A stretch of 52,026 nucleotides of DNA from Candidatus Nanoarchaeia archaeon (GCA_028693395.1 JAQUVJ010000005.1:1-52026), one strand, 5' to 3'. Positions 7,604-17,329 are shown, numbered from the stretch's first letter. Numbers and translations are program-made. Notes: generated by a model not told the origin, from the letters alone.

Positions 7604-10393
7604 ATGTTTAAAAAAAGTGTATCACCATTAATTGCAACTGTTTTGTTAATTGCATTTACTGTTGCAATTGGATCTGTTGTTATGAATTGGGGTACTTCCT
7701 ATATAAAAGAAGAACAAGAATCTGCAACAAGTACTTCTGATGTTAGATTAACATGTGCAACAAATGTTAATTTAAAGATTATGAAAATAGATAATATGAA
7801 GGATTATTGTTATGATAATGATTCAGAAAATGTAACAATTAGTGTTAGATTATCAAAAGGTTCTGAAAAATTAGAAGGAATTAGAGTAAATATAATTTCA
7901 AATGGTGAAAGTCAAACTTTAGATTATAATAAAGAGATATCTTATTTAAATTTTCAAATTAATTTAGGAGGATTTAATAAAAGTTTATTAAATGAAAATA
8001 ACTTAATTGAATATGTAGAATTAGTTCCTTATATAGATAATAATGGAGCTAATTATTTTTGTTCTGGTGCTAGTTTAGAATTAAGTAATTTTGATAAATG
8101 TGAACATGAAATAAGTGTTAATTATATTCCTGAAATACCTGATGATTTTGATAATAATGAAAGTTTTGAAGATCCTGAAAATGAAACTCAACCGGTTTTA
8201 GAGTATGAAGATTATTATTTTGTTTCAGTATGGGATACAAGTAAAACAAGTACAGGTTCATCATCTTCAAATCAAATAAAATTACCTTTGGAGTCAAGTG
8301 GAAATTATAGTTTTACAGTTGATTGGGGCGATGATACTCAAAGTTATATAACGACATATAATAATCTTAATGTAACACATACATATTTTCAATCGGGCGA
8401 GTATGAAATAAAAATTAATGGAACTATAGTAGGATTTAGATTTAATAATAATGGAGATAGATTAAAAATTAAAGATATAAAACAATGGGGAGATTTAAGA
8501 TTAGGTAATGGTGGTTCATATTTTTATGGAACTTCAAACTTAAATATAACTGCAACTGATATTTTAAATCTAACAGGAACAAATGATTTACATAGAATGT
8601 TTTTTAATTCAGGGATTTCAATAGTATCAAATATTGATAAATGGGATACAAGCAATGTTACAAACATGAGTTTATTATTTTATAATGCAATTTTTTTTAA
8701 TAGTAATATTAGTAGCTGGGATACAAGTAAAGTAACAAATATGAGTTCTTTATTTTCAGGTGCAAAATCATTTAATAGTAATATAAATGATTGGAATTTA
8801 GGAAGTGTTGTTGATATTAAATCAATGTTTTATCAAGCAGAAGTTTTTAACCAACCATTGAATAAATGGAATACAAGTAATGTTAAAGATATGAATTCTT
8901 TATTTTCTGGTGCAAAATTGTTTAATAATAATATAAATGATTGGGATGTAAGAAATGTTGTTGATATGAGATCAATGTTTTATCAAGCTGAAGTTTTTAA
9001 TCAACCATTAAATAAATGGAATACAAGTAGTTTAGAAAATATGACTTCTATGTTTTATATGGCAAAAAGATTTAATCAATCTATAAATAATTTTGATGTT
9101 AGTAAAGTTGTTTATATGTCTTCTATTTTTAATTATGCTAATGATTTTAATCAACCATTAGATAATTGGAATACTAGTAATGTAACTTCTATGTATGGAA
9201 TGTTTTGGGGAGCATCTTCTTTTAATCAACCAATAGATAACTGGGATGTAAGTAAAGTTACAACTATGCGTTATATGTTTTATCAAGCAGAAGTTTTTAA
9301 TCAACCATTAGATAATTGGAATGTTAATAATGTTGAAGATATGCACGGATTGTTTAATTCAGCTCGTTTATTTAATCAATCTTTAAATGATTGGAATACT
9401 AGTAGTGTAATTTATATGTCTAGAATGTTTTGGAGTGCATATTCTTTTAATCAACCATTAGATAATTGGAATACAAGTAAAGTTGTAGATATGCAATTGA
9501 TGTTTTGGAGTGCATCTTCATTTAATCAACCATTAGAAAGTTGGGATGTAAGTAATGTAGAATATATGAATTATATGTTTTCAAGTGCTAATGCTTTTAA
9601 TCAATCTTTAAATAATTGGAATACTAGTAATGTTAAATCAATGAATAATATGTTTAGTTTTTCAAATTACAATAATAATATAAGTAATTTGGATACAAGT
9701 AATGTTGAAGATATGAGTCGTATGTTTTATAATATTCAATATTTTAATCAAAATATAAGTTCATGGAATACAACTAAAGTAAAAGATATGAGTACTATGT
9801 TTTATCGTTGTTATTATTTTAATTATTCATTAAATGATTGGGATGTAAGTAATGTAATAAAAATGAATGATATGTTTGAATCTGCAATTAGATTTAATCA
9901 ACCATTAGATAAATGGGATGTAAGTAATGTTGAAGAAATGGGAGGAATGTTCTATAGTGCAGGTTTATTTAATCAAAATATAAGTATGTGGAATGTAAGT
10001 AAAGTAAAAAATATGAATTCTATGTTTTATTATGCATCTTCTTTTAATTATTCATTAAATGAATGGAATGTAAGTAATGTAGAAAATATGATACAAACAT
10101 TTAGAGCAGCTAAATCTTTTAATCAACCATTAAATAAATGGGATGTTAGTAAAGTTAAGAATATGTCAAAAATGTTTTATGATGCAAGTGATTTTAATCA
10201 ACCATTAGATAAATGGAATGTTAGTAATGTTGTTGATATGAGTGAAATGTTTGGATTTATGTTTTATTCAGTAGAATTTAATCAAAATATAACTAATTGG
10301 TGCGTAAATAAAATATCTATTGAACCACTAAATTTTGCAACTTCTCACTTTGAAATTCATAATAGACCAATCTGGGGATCATGTCCTAATTAA
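7604..10393 (+). CDS. Paralogous giant pilin-N-terminus/DUF285 surface protein (~22-23 repeats)
   Basis: Same N-terminal ~500 aa as ORF 4234-7554; divergent, shorter repeat array; same C-terminal cap RPIWGSCPN. Confidence 0.85.
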   Translation: MFKKSVSPLIATVLLIAFTVAIGSVVMNWGTSYIKEEQESATSTSDVRLTCATNVNLKIMKIDNMKDYCYDNDSENVTISVRLSKGSEKLEGIRVNIISNGESQTLDYNKEISYLNFQINLGGFNKSLLNENNLIEYVELVPYIDNNGANYFCSGASLELSNFDKCEHEISVNYIPEIPDDFDNNESFEDPENETQPVLEYEDYYFVSVWDTSKTSTGSSSSNQIKLPLESSGNYSFTVDWGDDTQSYITTYNNLNVTHTYFQSGEYEIKINGTIVGFRFNNNGDRLKIKDIKQWGDLRLGNGGSYFYGTSNLNITATDILNLTGTNDLHRMFFNSGISIVSNIDKWDTSNVTNMSLLFYNAIFFNSNISSWDTSKVTNMSSLFSGAKSFNSNINDWNLGSVVDIKSMFYQAEVFNQPLNKWNTSNVKDMNSLFSGAKLFNNNINDWDVRNVVDMRSMFYQAEVFNQPLNKWNTSSLENMTSMFYMAKRFNQSINNFDVSKVVYMSSIFNYANDFNQPLDNWNTSNVTSMYGMFWGASSFNQPIDNWDVSKVTTMRYMFYQAEVFNQPLDNWNVNNVEDMHGLFNSARLFNQSLNDWNTSSVIYMSRMFWSAYSFNQPLDNWNTSKVVDMQLMFWSASSFNQPLESWDVSNVEYMNYMFSSANAFNQSLNNWNTSNVKSMNNMFSFSNYNNNISNLDTSNVEDMSRMFYNIQYFNQNISSWNTTKVKDMSTMFYRCYYFNYSLNDWDVSNVIKMNDMFESAIRFNQPLDKWDVSNVEEMGGMFYSAGLFNQNISMWNVSKVKNMNSMFYYASSFNYSLNEWNVSNVENMIQTFRAAKSFNQPLNKWDVSKVKNMSKMFYDASDFNQPLDKWNVSNVVDMSEMFGFMFYSVEFNQNITNWCVNKISIEPLNFATSHFEIHNRPIWGSCPN

Positions 10394-10440
10394 TATTTTC
10401 CTATCTCTTTACAACAAATATTTATAAAATAAAATGATAT

Positions 10441-13068
10441 TTGAAAAACATGAAATATTATCAATTAGAAACACAAGAAATATTTGAAGAATTTAAATCA
10501 AATAAAAATGGATTAACTTCCAAAGAAGCAAAAATTAAATTAGAACAAGAAGGTTTAAATGAAATAAATACACAAACAAAAATCAAACCATTTAAAATCT
10601 TAATAGATCAATTCAAAGACACAACAATTTACATTCTTATTTTTGCAACATTATTTTCATTATTAATAGGTCATTTTACTGATTCTTTAATTATTATTGT
10701 TATTATTGTAATAAATGCATTCATTGGATTTTTTCAAGAATATAGAGCAAAAAAATCTTTAGAAGCTCTTCAAAAAATGACTATAATTCAAGCTAAAGTA
10801 AAAAGAGATAATCAAATAATAACAATAGATTCAAGGGAATTAGTTTTAGGAGATATTGTTTTCTTAGAAGCAGGAGATAAAGTTCCAGCAGATATTAGAA
10901 TAATAGAACAAACTAAATTAAAAGTTGATGAATCAACATTAACAGGAGAAAGTGTTGCAGTTGAAAAAACAGAAAAATTATTGAAAAATGATAGACAAAT
11001 TGCAGATCAAAATAATATGTTGTTTTTTACAACAAACATAACAGAAGGAAAAGTTTTAGGTATTGTTGTAAAAAAATCAATGGAAACTGAAATCGGAAAA
11101 ATTACTTCAATGATTAAAGAAGCAAAGGAAGAAATAACTCCTTTACAAAAGAGATTAAATAAATTTGGAACATTACTTGGAAAAATAGTAATGATTATTT
11201 GTATAATTGTTTTTGTTACACAATTAATAAGATTGGGTTTTTTAAATTTAATTAATTATGAAAATATAATTTCTATATTGTTTGTTGCAATTAGTTTAGC
11301 TGTTGCAGCAGTTCCAAGTTCTATGCCCGTAATTGTAACAATTGCCTTAAGCCTTGGAGTAAAATCTTTATTAAATAGAAATGTTTTAGTAAAAAAAATA
11401 AAAGCTGTTGAAACACTTGGAAGTTGTGATGTTATTTGTACAGATAAAACAGGAACTTTAACAAAAAATGAGATGACTGTAAAAAAAGCATGGACATATA
11501 AAAAAGAAATAAATATAGATGGAAATGGTTATGATCCAACTTTTGAAATAAAAGAATCATTTGAAAATCTTTTGTTTAAAATAGGAATGATATGTAACAA
11601 TTCAACAATTTATAAAAAAGAAAATAAATGGTGTATAACAGGAGATCCAACAGAAGCATCTTTAATCGTAAGTGCAACAAAAGCAAAAATAAAAATAAAT
11701 GAAAATAAAATAGATGAAATTCCTTTCGATTCAGATAGAAAATTAATGAGTGTTTTAACAGATGTAAATATTATTTATACAAAAGGAGCAACTGATAACT
11801 TATTGAAAAAGTGTAACTATATTTTAATTGATAATCAAGAAATAGAATTGACTCAAAAACATAAAAAAATTATTTTAGATAAAAATGAAGAATATGCAAA
11901 AAATGCAATGAGAGTTTTAGGTTTTGCTTATAAAAAAATAAACTCAAAAAGTCAATTTCTAGAAAATGATTTGGTTTTTGTTGGTCTTCAAGCAATGATA
12001 GATCCTCCAAGAGATGAAGTTATTGAAGCAATTCAAAAAACGAAATTAGCAGGGATTAGAACTATAATGATAACAGGAGATCATAAAATAACAGCTAATG
12101 CAATAGGAAAAGAAATAGGAATCCAAGGTAATGTTTTAACTGGAGATGATTTGTCGAAAATGAATTATAAGGAGTTAATTCTTGCTTTAGAAAATAATAC
12201 AAATATTTTTGCAAGAGTAATTCCAGAACATAAACAAAGAATAATTAATTGTTTACAAAGTTTAAATTTCACAGTTGCAATGACTGGAGATGGAGTAAAT
12301 GATGCACCTGCATTAAAAAAAGCAAATATAGGTGTTGCAGTTGGTTCTGGAACAGATGTTGCAAAAGAAGCTAGCGATATTGTTTTATTAAATGATAGTT
12401 TTGCAAATATAGTAAACGCAATAGAAGAAGGAAGAGGAATTTATGATAACATACAAAAATCAATAATGCTTTTATTATCAGGTAATATTGGTGAAGTCTT
12501 AATTGTTTTTTTTGCTGCATTATTTGGAATGAATTTACCTTTAACAGCAATATTATTATTGTGGATTAATCTTGTTACAGATGGTGCTCCTGCACTTGCT
12601 TATAGTGTTGATCCTTATGGAAAAAACATAATGAAAAGAAAACCAAGACCACATAATGAACCAATATTACCAAAAGAAAAAAGAAATCTAATATTTTTTT
12701 TAGGAATTATTGGAAGTGCAATTGCATTATTAATTTTTAATAAATATAATTATTTAGGAATTGAATATGCAAGAACATTGGTTTTTAATTTTGTAGTTTT
12801 ATATGAATTAGTTTTAGTTTATACAATAAGATCAAGTTTTAATGTAAAGTTTTTTTCAAATAAATTGTTATACATGGCAGTAATATTATCAGTTTTGTTA
12901 CAAATATTAATAATGTATACACCTTTAAGTATGTATTTTGGAATAGTAGCTTTAGATTTAAAAGGTTTATATATATTATTTAAATCTGGTTTGTTATTTA
13001 TTTTTATTAGTTTATTTTATTTAAATTTCTTTAATAAGATATTTAGAAATAAACATAGAAAATTATAA
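10441..13068 (+). CDS. Cation-transporting P-type ATPase (P2-like)
   Basis: CDKTGTLT phosphorylation motif, TGES, MTGDGVNDAPALKKANIGVAVGSGTDVAKEASDIVL, TM6 NLVTDGAPALAYSVDP. TTG start at 10441; ATG at 10450 is an alternative. Confidence 0.92.
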   Translation: MKNMKYYQLETQEIFEEFKSNKNGLTSKEAKIKLEQEGLNEINTQTKIKPFKILIDQFKDTTIYILIFATLFSLLIGHFTDSLIIIVIIVINAFIGFFQEYRAKKSLEALQKMTIIQAKVKRDNQIITIDSRELVLGDIVFLEAGDKVPADIRIIEQTKLKVDESTLTGESVAVEKTEKLLKNDRQIADQNNMLFFTTNITEGKVLGIVVKKSMETEIGKITSMIKEAKEEITPLQKRLNKFGTLLGKIVMIICIIVFVTQLIRLGFLNLINYENIISILFVAISLAVAAVPSSMPVIVTIALSLGVKSLLNRNVLVKKIKAVETLGSCDVICTDKTGTLTKNEMTVKKAWTYKKEINIDGNGYDPTFEIKESFENLLFKIGMICNNSTIYKKENKWCITGDPTEASLIVSATKAKIKINENKIDEIPFDSDRKLMSVLTDVNIIYTKGATDNLLKKCNYILIDNQEIELTQKHKKIILDKNEEYAKNAMRVLGFAYKKINSKSQFLENDLVFVGLQAMIDPPRDEVIEAIQKTKLAGIRTIMITGDHKITANAIGKEIGIQGNVLTGDDLSKMNYKELILALENNTNIFARVIPEHKQRIINCLQSLNFTVAMTGDGVNDAPALKKANIGVAVGSGTDVAKEASDIVLLNDSFANIVNAIEEGRGIYDNIQKSIMLLLSGNIGEVLIVFFAALFGMNLPLTAILLLWINLVTDGAPALAYSVDPYGKNIMKRKPRPHNEPILPKEKRNLIFFLGIIGSAIALLIFNKYNYLGIEYARTLVFNFVVLYELVLVYTIRSSFNVKFFSNKLLYMAVILSVLLQILIMYTPLSMYFGIVALDLKGLYILFKSGLLFIFISLFYLNFFNKIFRNKHRKL

Positions 13069-13102
13069 ATATTAAAAAATAATATATAATAATGGTGATA
13101 AT

Positions 13103-13240
13103 ATGGATTCAAAAGAATATAGAAATAAAAATGAGATTTTTTATGTAATTTATATAATAGCAAATATATTTACTTTTGGTAGCTTTTGGTTTGCAACAAA
13201 TTTAATTGCTTATGCAATATCAAAATCAAATGATAAGTGA
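13103..13240 (+). CDS. Small (45 aa) putative single-pass membrane protein
   Basis: GGTGATAAT Shine-Dalgarno-like element directly before ATG; MDSKEYRNKNEIFYVIYIIANIFTFGSFWFATNLIAYAISKSNDK; absent from the supplied ORF track because it is short. Confidence 0.5.
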   Translation: MDSKEYRNKNEIFYVIYIIANIFTFGSFWFATNLIAYAISKSNDK

Positions 13241-13413
13241 TTTTTTATTTTTTCATTTTTGTGTTTGTTTTTTAAATTTTCTAATTCGTAATTCTTTATT
13301 TTATTTTTTTTGAGTTTAATTTTAAATTATAATATAATCAATTTTTTATTTTTAAAATAGAAAAAATTAACAAATCTTTATAAATTATAATATTTTCTTT
13401 ATAATCGGTTACT

Positions 13414-15126
13414 ATGTATTTATTAAACTATTATATTGATGAAATATCAAAAGAAATTATTAAACAATTTCCTAACATAAAATCTAATGTTGAAGAAATT
13501 AGTTCTTTGATTGATACTCCAAAAAATAATTATGGAGATTTAGCAATACCTGTTTTTAAGTTTGCAAAAGAATTAAATAAAAATCCTAATGATTTATCAA
13601 TAGAATTTCAAGAAAAAATAAATTTGGATTTTTGTAAAACACAAGCAGTTGGACCATTTGTTAATTTTTTTTTTGAAAAAGAAAAGATTTCAAATGAATT
13701 ATTAAAGAAAGTTGATTTTAAATTTGAAAATAAAAATAAAAGAATTATAATAGAATTTCCAAGTCCAAATACAAATAAACCTCTTCATATAGGTCATCTA
13801 AGAAATATGCTTTTAGGAAATAGTGTAGCAAACGTATTAGAAGAAAATGGATATGAAGTTAAGAGATTGGATTTAATAAATGATAGAGGAGTTCATATAT
13901 GTAAATCAATGCTTGCATATCAAAAATGGGGTAATAACAAAACTCCAGAAAGTGAAAATAAAAAAAGTGATCATTTTGTAGGAGATTTTTATGTTAAATA
14001 TGCAAAAGAATCAGATGAAGATCCAAAATTAGAAGAAGAAGTAAATCAAATGTTGATTGATTGGGAAAATCAAAATAAAGAAGTTATTGATTTATGGGAA
14101 AAAATGAATAATTGGGCAATAAATGGAATGAATGAAACTTTTAAAAGATTTAATATAAAATTTGATAAAGAATATAGAGAATCTCAAATATACAAATTTG
14201 GAAAAGAAATCATAATTGATGCTTACGAAAAAGAAATTGCATATAAAGATGAATCTGGGGCTTTAATTATTAATTTAGATGAATATAAATTACCAGAAAA
14301 AGTATTGATAAGATCAAATGGGACAAGTATTTATGTTACACAAGATATTTTTTTATGTAAAAAGAAATTTGAAGATTTTGATAATGATAGTAAATTAGAA
14401 AAATCAATTTATTGCATAGGAAATGAACAAGAAACATATCTGCAACAATTATTTGCAATTCTTGAAAAATTATCTATCGATAAAGATAAAAAATGTTATC
14501 ATTTGAGTTATGGAATGGTAGAACTTCCTGATGGAAATATGAAATCAAGACAAGGAAATGTAATAGATACAGATAATTTAATTGAAGAAATAAAAGAAAT
14601 TGAAAAAAAAGAATTATTGCAAAGATATAGTGATTTATCAAGTGAAGAATTAGATAAAAGATCTGAAACAATTTCGATGTCTGCAATTAGGTTTTTTATG
14701 CTAAAATTTGATGCAAAGAAAAACATAGTTTTTGATAAAAATGAATCTTTGAGATTTGATGGTGAAACTGGTCCTTATGCACAATATACTTATTCAAGAA
14801 TAAGAAGTATAATTAAGAAATCAGAAATCAAAAATATAGATAAAATTATTTTTAAAATAACAACTGAAAATGATTTTGATTTAATAAAGAAATTATTAGA
14901 ATATACTGATGTTATAATTAGAACATCAAAAGATTATAATGTTGCAAGAGTTGCACATTATATTATAGAATTATCTCAAATGATAAATGAATATTATACA
15001 AAAAATAAAGTAATAGGAGAAGAAAAAAATACAATGGAATCAAGAATCTTTTTGTTGAATAAATCTATAAGTATTTTAAAAAGAGCTTTAAAAGTTTTAG
15101 ATATCGATGTTTTAGATGTTATGTGA
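13414..15126 (+). CDS. argS: Arginyl-tRNA synthetase
   Basis: FPSPNTNKPLHIGHLRNMLLGNSVANVLEENGYEVKRLDLINDRGVHICKSMLAYQKWG and MKSRQGNVI KMSK-like region; C-terminal DALR-like domain. Confidence 0.95.
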   Translation: MYLLNYYIDEISKEIIKQFPNIKSNVEEISSLIDTPKNNYGDLAIPVFKFAKELNKNPNDLSIEFQEKINLDFCKTQAVGPFVNFFFEKEKISNELLKKVDFKFENKNKRIIIEFPSPNTNKPLHIGHLRNMLLGNSVANVLEENGYEVKRLDLINDRGVHICKSMLAYQKWGNNKTPESENKKSDHFVGDFYVKYAKESDEDPKLEEEVNQMLIDWENQNKEVIDLWEKMNNWAINGMNETFKRFNIKFDKEYRESQIYKFGKEIIIDAYEKEIAYKDESGALIINLDEYKLPEKVLIRSNGTSIYVTQDIFLCKKKFEDFDNDSKLEKSIYCIGNEQETYLQQLFAILEKLSIDKDKKCYHLSYGMVELPDGNMKSRQGNVIDTDNLIEEIKEIEKKELLQRYSDLSSEELDKRSETISMSAIRFFMLKFDAKKNIVFDKNESLRFDGETGPYAQYTYSRIRSIIKKSEIKNIDKIIFKITTENDFDLIKKLLEYTDVIIRTSKDYNVARVAHYIIELSQMINEYYTKNKVIGEEKNTMESRIFLLNKSISILKRALKVLDIDVLDVM

Positions 15127-15283
15127 TTTTTCTTTTTATAAATTATTATTTTGATTTTTTATTTTATTTGTAAATTATTTTCTTTTTATTTTTAAATTTT
15201 TATTTTTTCATATTTTTTATAACAAATATTAATTTAAATTTTTTATCTTTTAATTAATTTTAATGTTTTTTTTAAGAAGTAAA

Positions 15284-15384
15284 GTTTCATGAAACAATAA
15301 TTATAATAAATTATAATAATTATAATAAAAAACACTATAAAAAAAGTTACCAAACATAATTTTATTAATAATATTTCATGAAAC
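15284..15384. repeat. Paired palindromes GTTTCATGAAAC (15284-15295) and ATTTCATGAAAC (15373-15384)
   Basis: Direct reading; starts 89 bp apart, between convergent argS and the dCTP-deaminase-like gene. Confidence 0.85.
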
Positions 15385-15385
15385 A

Positions 15386-16489
15386 TTAATTCATGAAATA
15401 TTTAGATAATTTTATATCTTTTTGCTTAGAATAATTGTTATTAGATTGACCATAAATCTTATTTGGAACATCTTTATTCTTGTAAAATTTCATAGTGCAA
15501 ATAGGTTGGTTGTCATAAATCATTAAATCTTCATGAGGTCTAATTTCTAAAACTCCTTGATTTCCTTTCATGTTATATCCAAATCCAGGATCAAAGAATC
15601 CAGCATAGTGAACTCTAAATTCACCAAAAATATTATTTAAAGGCAACATTTCTCCAGAAAATTCAGGAGGAATTTGAATGAAATCCTTTGTTCTTAATAT
15701 GTAAAATTTATCTTTTTCCAATATTATTTTATTATGATTTGTTCCGTAATTTTTGATTTCTTCAAAAAAAATATTTTTATCTAAATAATTTGTTTTTGAT
15801 AAATCAATTACATCATTTGTTTTTCTTGCAACATATCCAATAATTTTTTTATCTGGTATTTCAATATTTAGAACAATTTCATCATCTTCATTTGTAAAAT
15901 TATCTTTTAAATTTTCTTCACAATCAAATAAAAGTTGATTCTTTTTTATATCAACTTTATCTTCACTTTCTTCTAAAAACATTAATTGAGATAAAGATAT
16001 TCCTGTTTTCAATCTTATGTTAAATGATTGTGGTGTTACTTCTAACCAAAGAATATCATCATTTAAGTCTTTAATGTAATCATAAAAACAAGATTTATTT
16101 GTAATTGCTCTAACCATTACATCAATTCTACCAATTGAACTTTTTGGACTTATTTTTGCTATTATTTTTTTGTTTTTATTTGTTTTGTTATTTATATTTG
16201 ATTGTAAATCTTCGATTTTTAAACAAGGAATTAAGTAAGTTTGTCCTTTAAACAAAATAGGATTATTATCTAAATTAATTTCATCTAATTTAATACTTTC
16301 AATAATCTCTTCGACTTTTCTTTTAAAAGGAATAAATTTGAATTTTACTAAATAAGCAATATTAGAGACGGGTATATCAAGACTTGCAGGTTGTAAATAT
16401 TCATTTAAATCAACATTAATATAAGATTTTATTTTTTTATTTTGAATTAATTCTTTTATATTTTTATCAACAAGAACTTTATAATTCAT
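15386..16489 (-). CDS. 2'-deoxycytidine 5'-triphosphate deaminase-like (long bacterial-type double-domain form)
   Basis: AKISPKSSIGRIDVMVRAITNKSCFYDYI, LWLEVTPQSFNIRLKTGISLSQLMF, HYAGFFDPGFGYNMKGNQGVLEIRPHEDLMIYDNQPICTMKF. Confidence 0.8.
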   Translation of the reverse strand: MNYKVLVDKNIKELIQNKKIKSYINVDLNEYLQPASLDIPVSNIAYLVKFKFIPFKRKVEEIIESIKLDEINLDNNPILFKGQTYLIPCLKIEDLQSNINNKTNKNKKIIAKISPKSSIGRIDVMVRAITNKSCFYDYIKDLNDDILWLEVTPQSFNIRLKTGISLSQLMFLEESEDKVDIKKNQLLFDCEENLKDNFTNEDDEIVLNIEIPDKKIIGYVARKTNDVIDLSKTNYLDKNIFFEEIKNYGTNHNKIILEKDKFYILRTKDFIQIPPEFSGEMLPLNNIFGEFRVHYAGFFDPGFGYNMKGNQGVLEIRPHEDLMIYDNQPICTMKFYKNKDVPNKIYGQSNNNYSKQKDIKLSKYFMN

Positions 16490-16634
16490 TTTACCACATT
16501 TTTATTTATTTAGTATTATATTTATAAATATTTATACTCTTGAATGATTACATAAATTATTAATATAATTCTATATATATTTTTTAGAATAGTAATCTTT
16601 TTAAAAAAGAAACTACAACTAATCTTAAGTTGGG

Positions 16635-17183
16635 GTGGAGTGTTTGTTTAATCAGAAAATAATAGAAAAGTTAAGAGAAGTAAAGAAAAACATGAAAAGA
16701 GATATCAATGATATTCATGCTGAATTAAATGATCATTTAATTTCTATCAATGATAATACAAGTGAGCTTTCTATAAGTGCTGAAAAAATAAACGAACTCG
16801 AAAATAGATTGGATATAATGGAACAAAGAATCGACAAAATTGAAACTATGTTTGAAGGCTATATATACAATCCTGAAAAATTCAAAAATATTTTACTTTC
16901 TTTAAGAGAACAAGAAATCTTTTTAATTTTATATACAGCAAATGAATCTTTACAATACAAAGAATTAATTAAGAAAACAGGATTAACTTTTGAGACAATA
17001 TCAAAATGTGTAGAATCTTTGATTTTAAAAGGAATTCCAATAATTAAATCTTTTTTGAATAATGATATTAATATATATTTAGATAATGATTTTAAATTAT
17101 TTCAATCTAAACATAAGTTAGTAAATATAAATAAAGATTTGATATCTAGAATTAGTTACGAAAGTTTGGAAAATTACTATTAA
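16635..17183 (+). CDS. Conserved archaeal-type coiled-coil protein with C-terminal HTH
   Basis: KKNMKRDINDIHAELNDHLISINDNTSELS...ENRLDIMEQRIDKIE followed by LREQEIFLILYTANESLQYKELIKKTGLTFETISKCVESLILKGIPI (HTH). GTG start uncertain. Confidence 0.6.
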   Translation: MECLFNQKIIEKLREVKKNMKRDINDIHAELNDHLISINDNTSELSISAEKINELENRLDIMEQRIDKIETMFEGYIYNPEKFKNILLSLREQEIFLILYTANESLQYKELIKKTGLTFETISKCVESLILKGIPIIKSFLNNDINIYLDNDFKLFQSKHKLVNINKDLISRISYESLENYY

Positions 17184-17251
17184 TTTATGTGTTATTTTTC
17201 AATATACTACAAAAATTTTATATACCAATTTCAAATTCTTTAAAATATTAA

Positions 17252-17329
17252 GGGCCTGTAGCTTAGCCTGGTTGGAGCGCTACCCTGATAAGGTAGTGGT
17301 CCTGTGTTCAAATCACAGCAGGCCCACCA
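17252..17329 (+). tRNA. tRNA-Ile(GAT), with genomic CCA
   Basis: Acceptor GGGCCTG/CAGGCCC + A + CCA; anticodon arm CTACC-CTGATAA-GGTAG; T-arm CTGTG-TTCAAAT-CACAG. Confidence 0.93.

Noticed and set aside
4234-10393. Could the 25-aa/75-bp repeats be a CRISPR array?
   Set aside because: Repeats are in-frame coding DUF285 units, with no constant DNA repeat or unique spacers; no cas genes seen.
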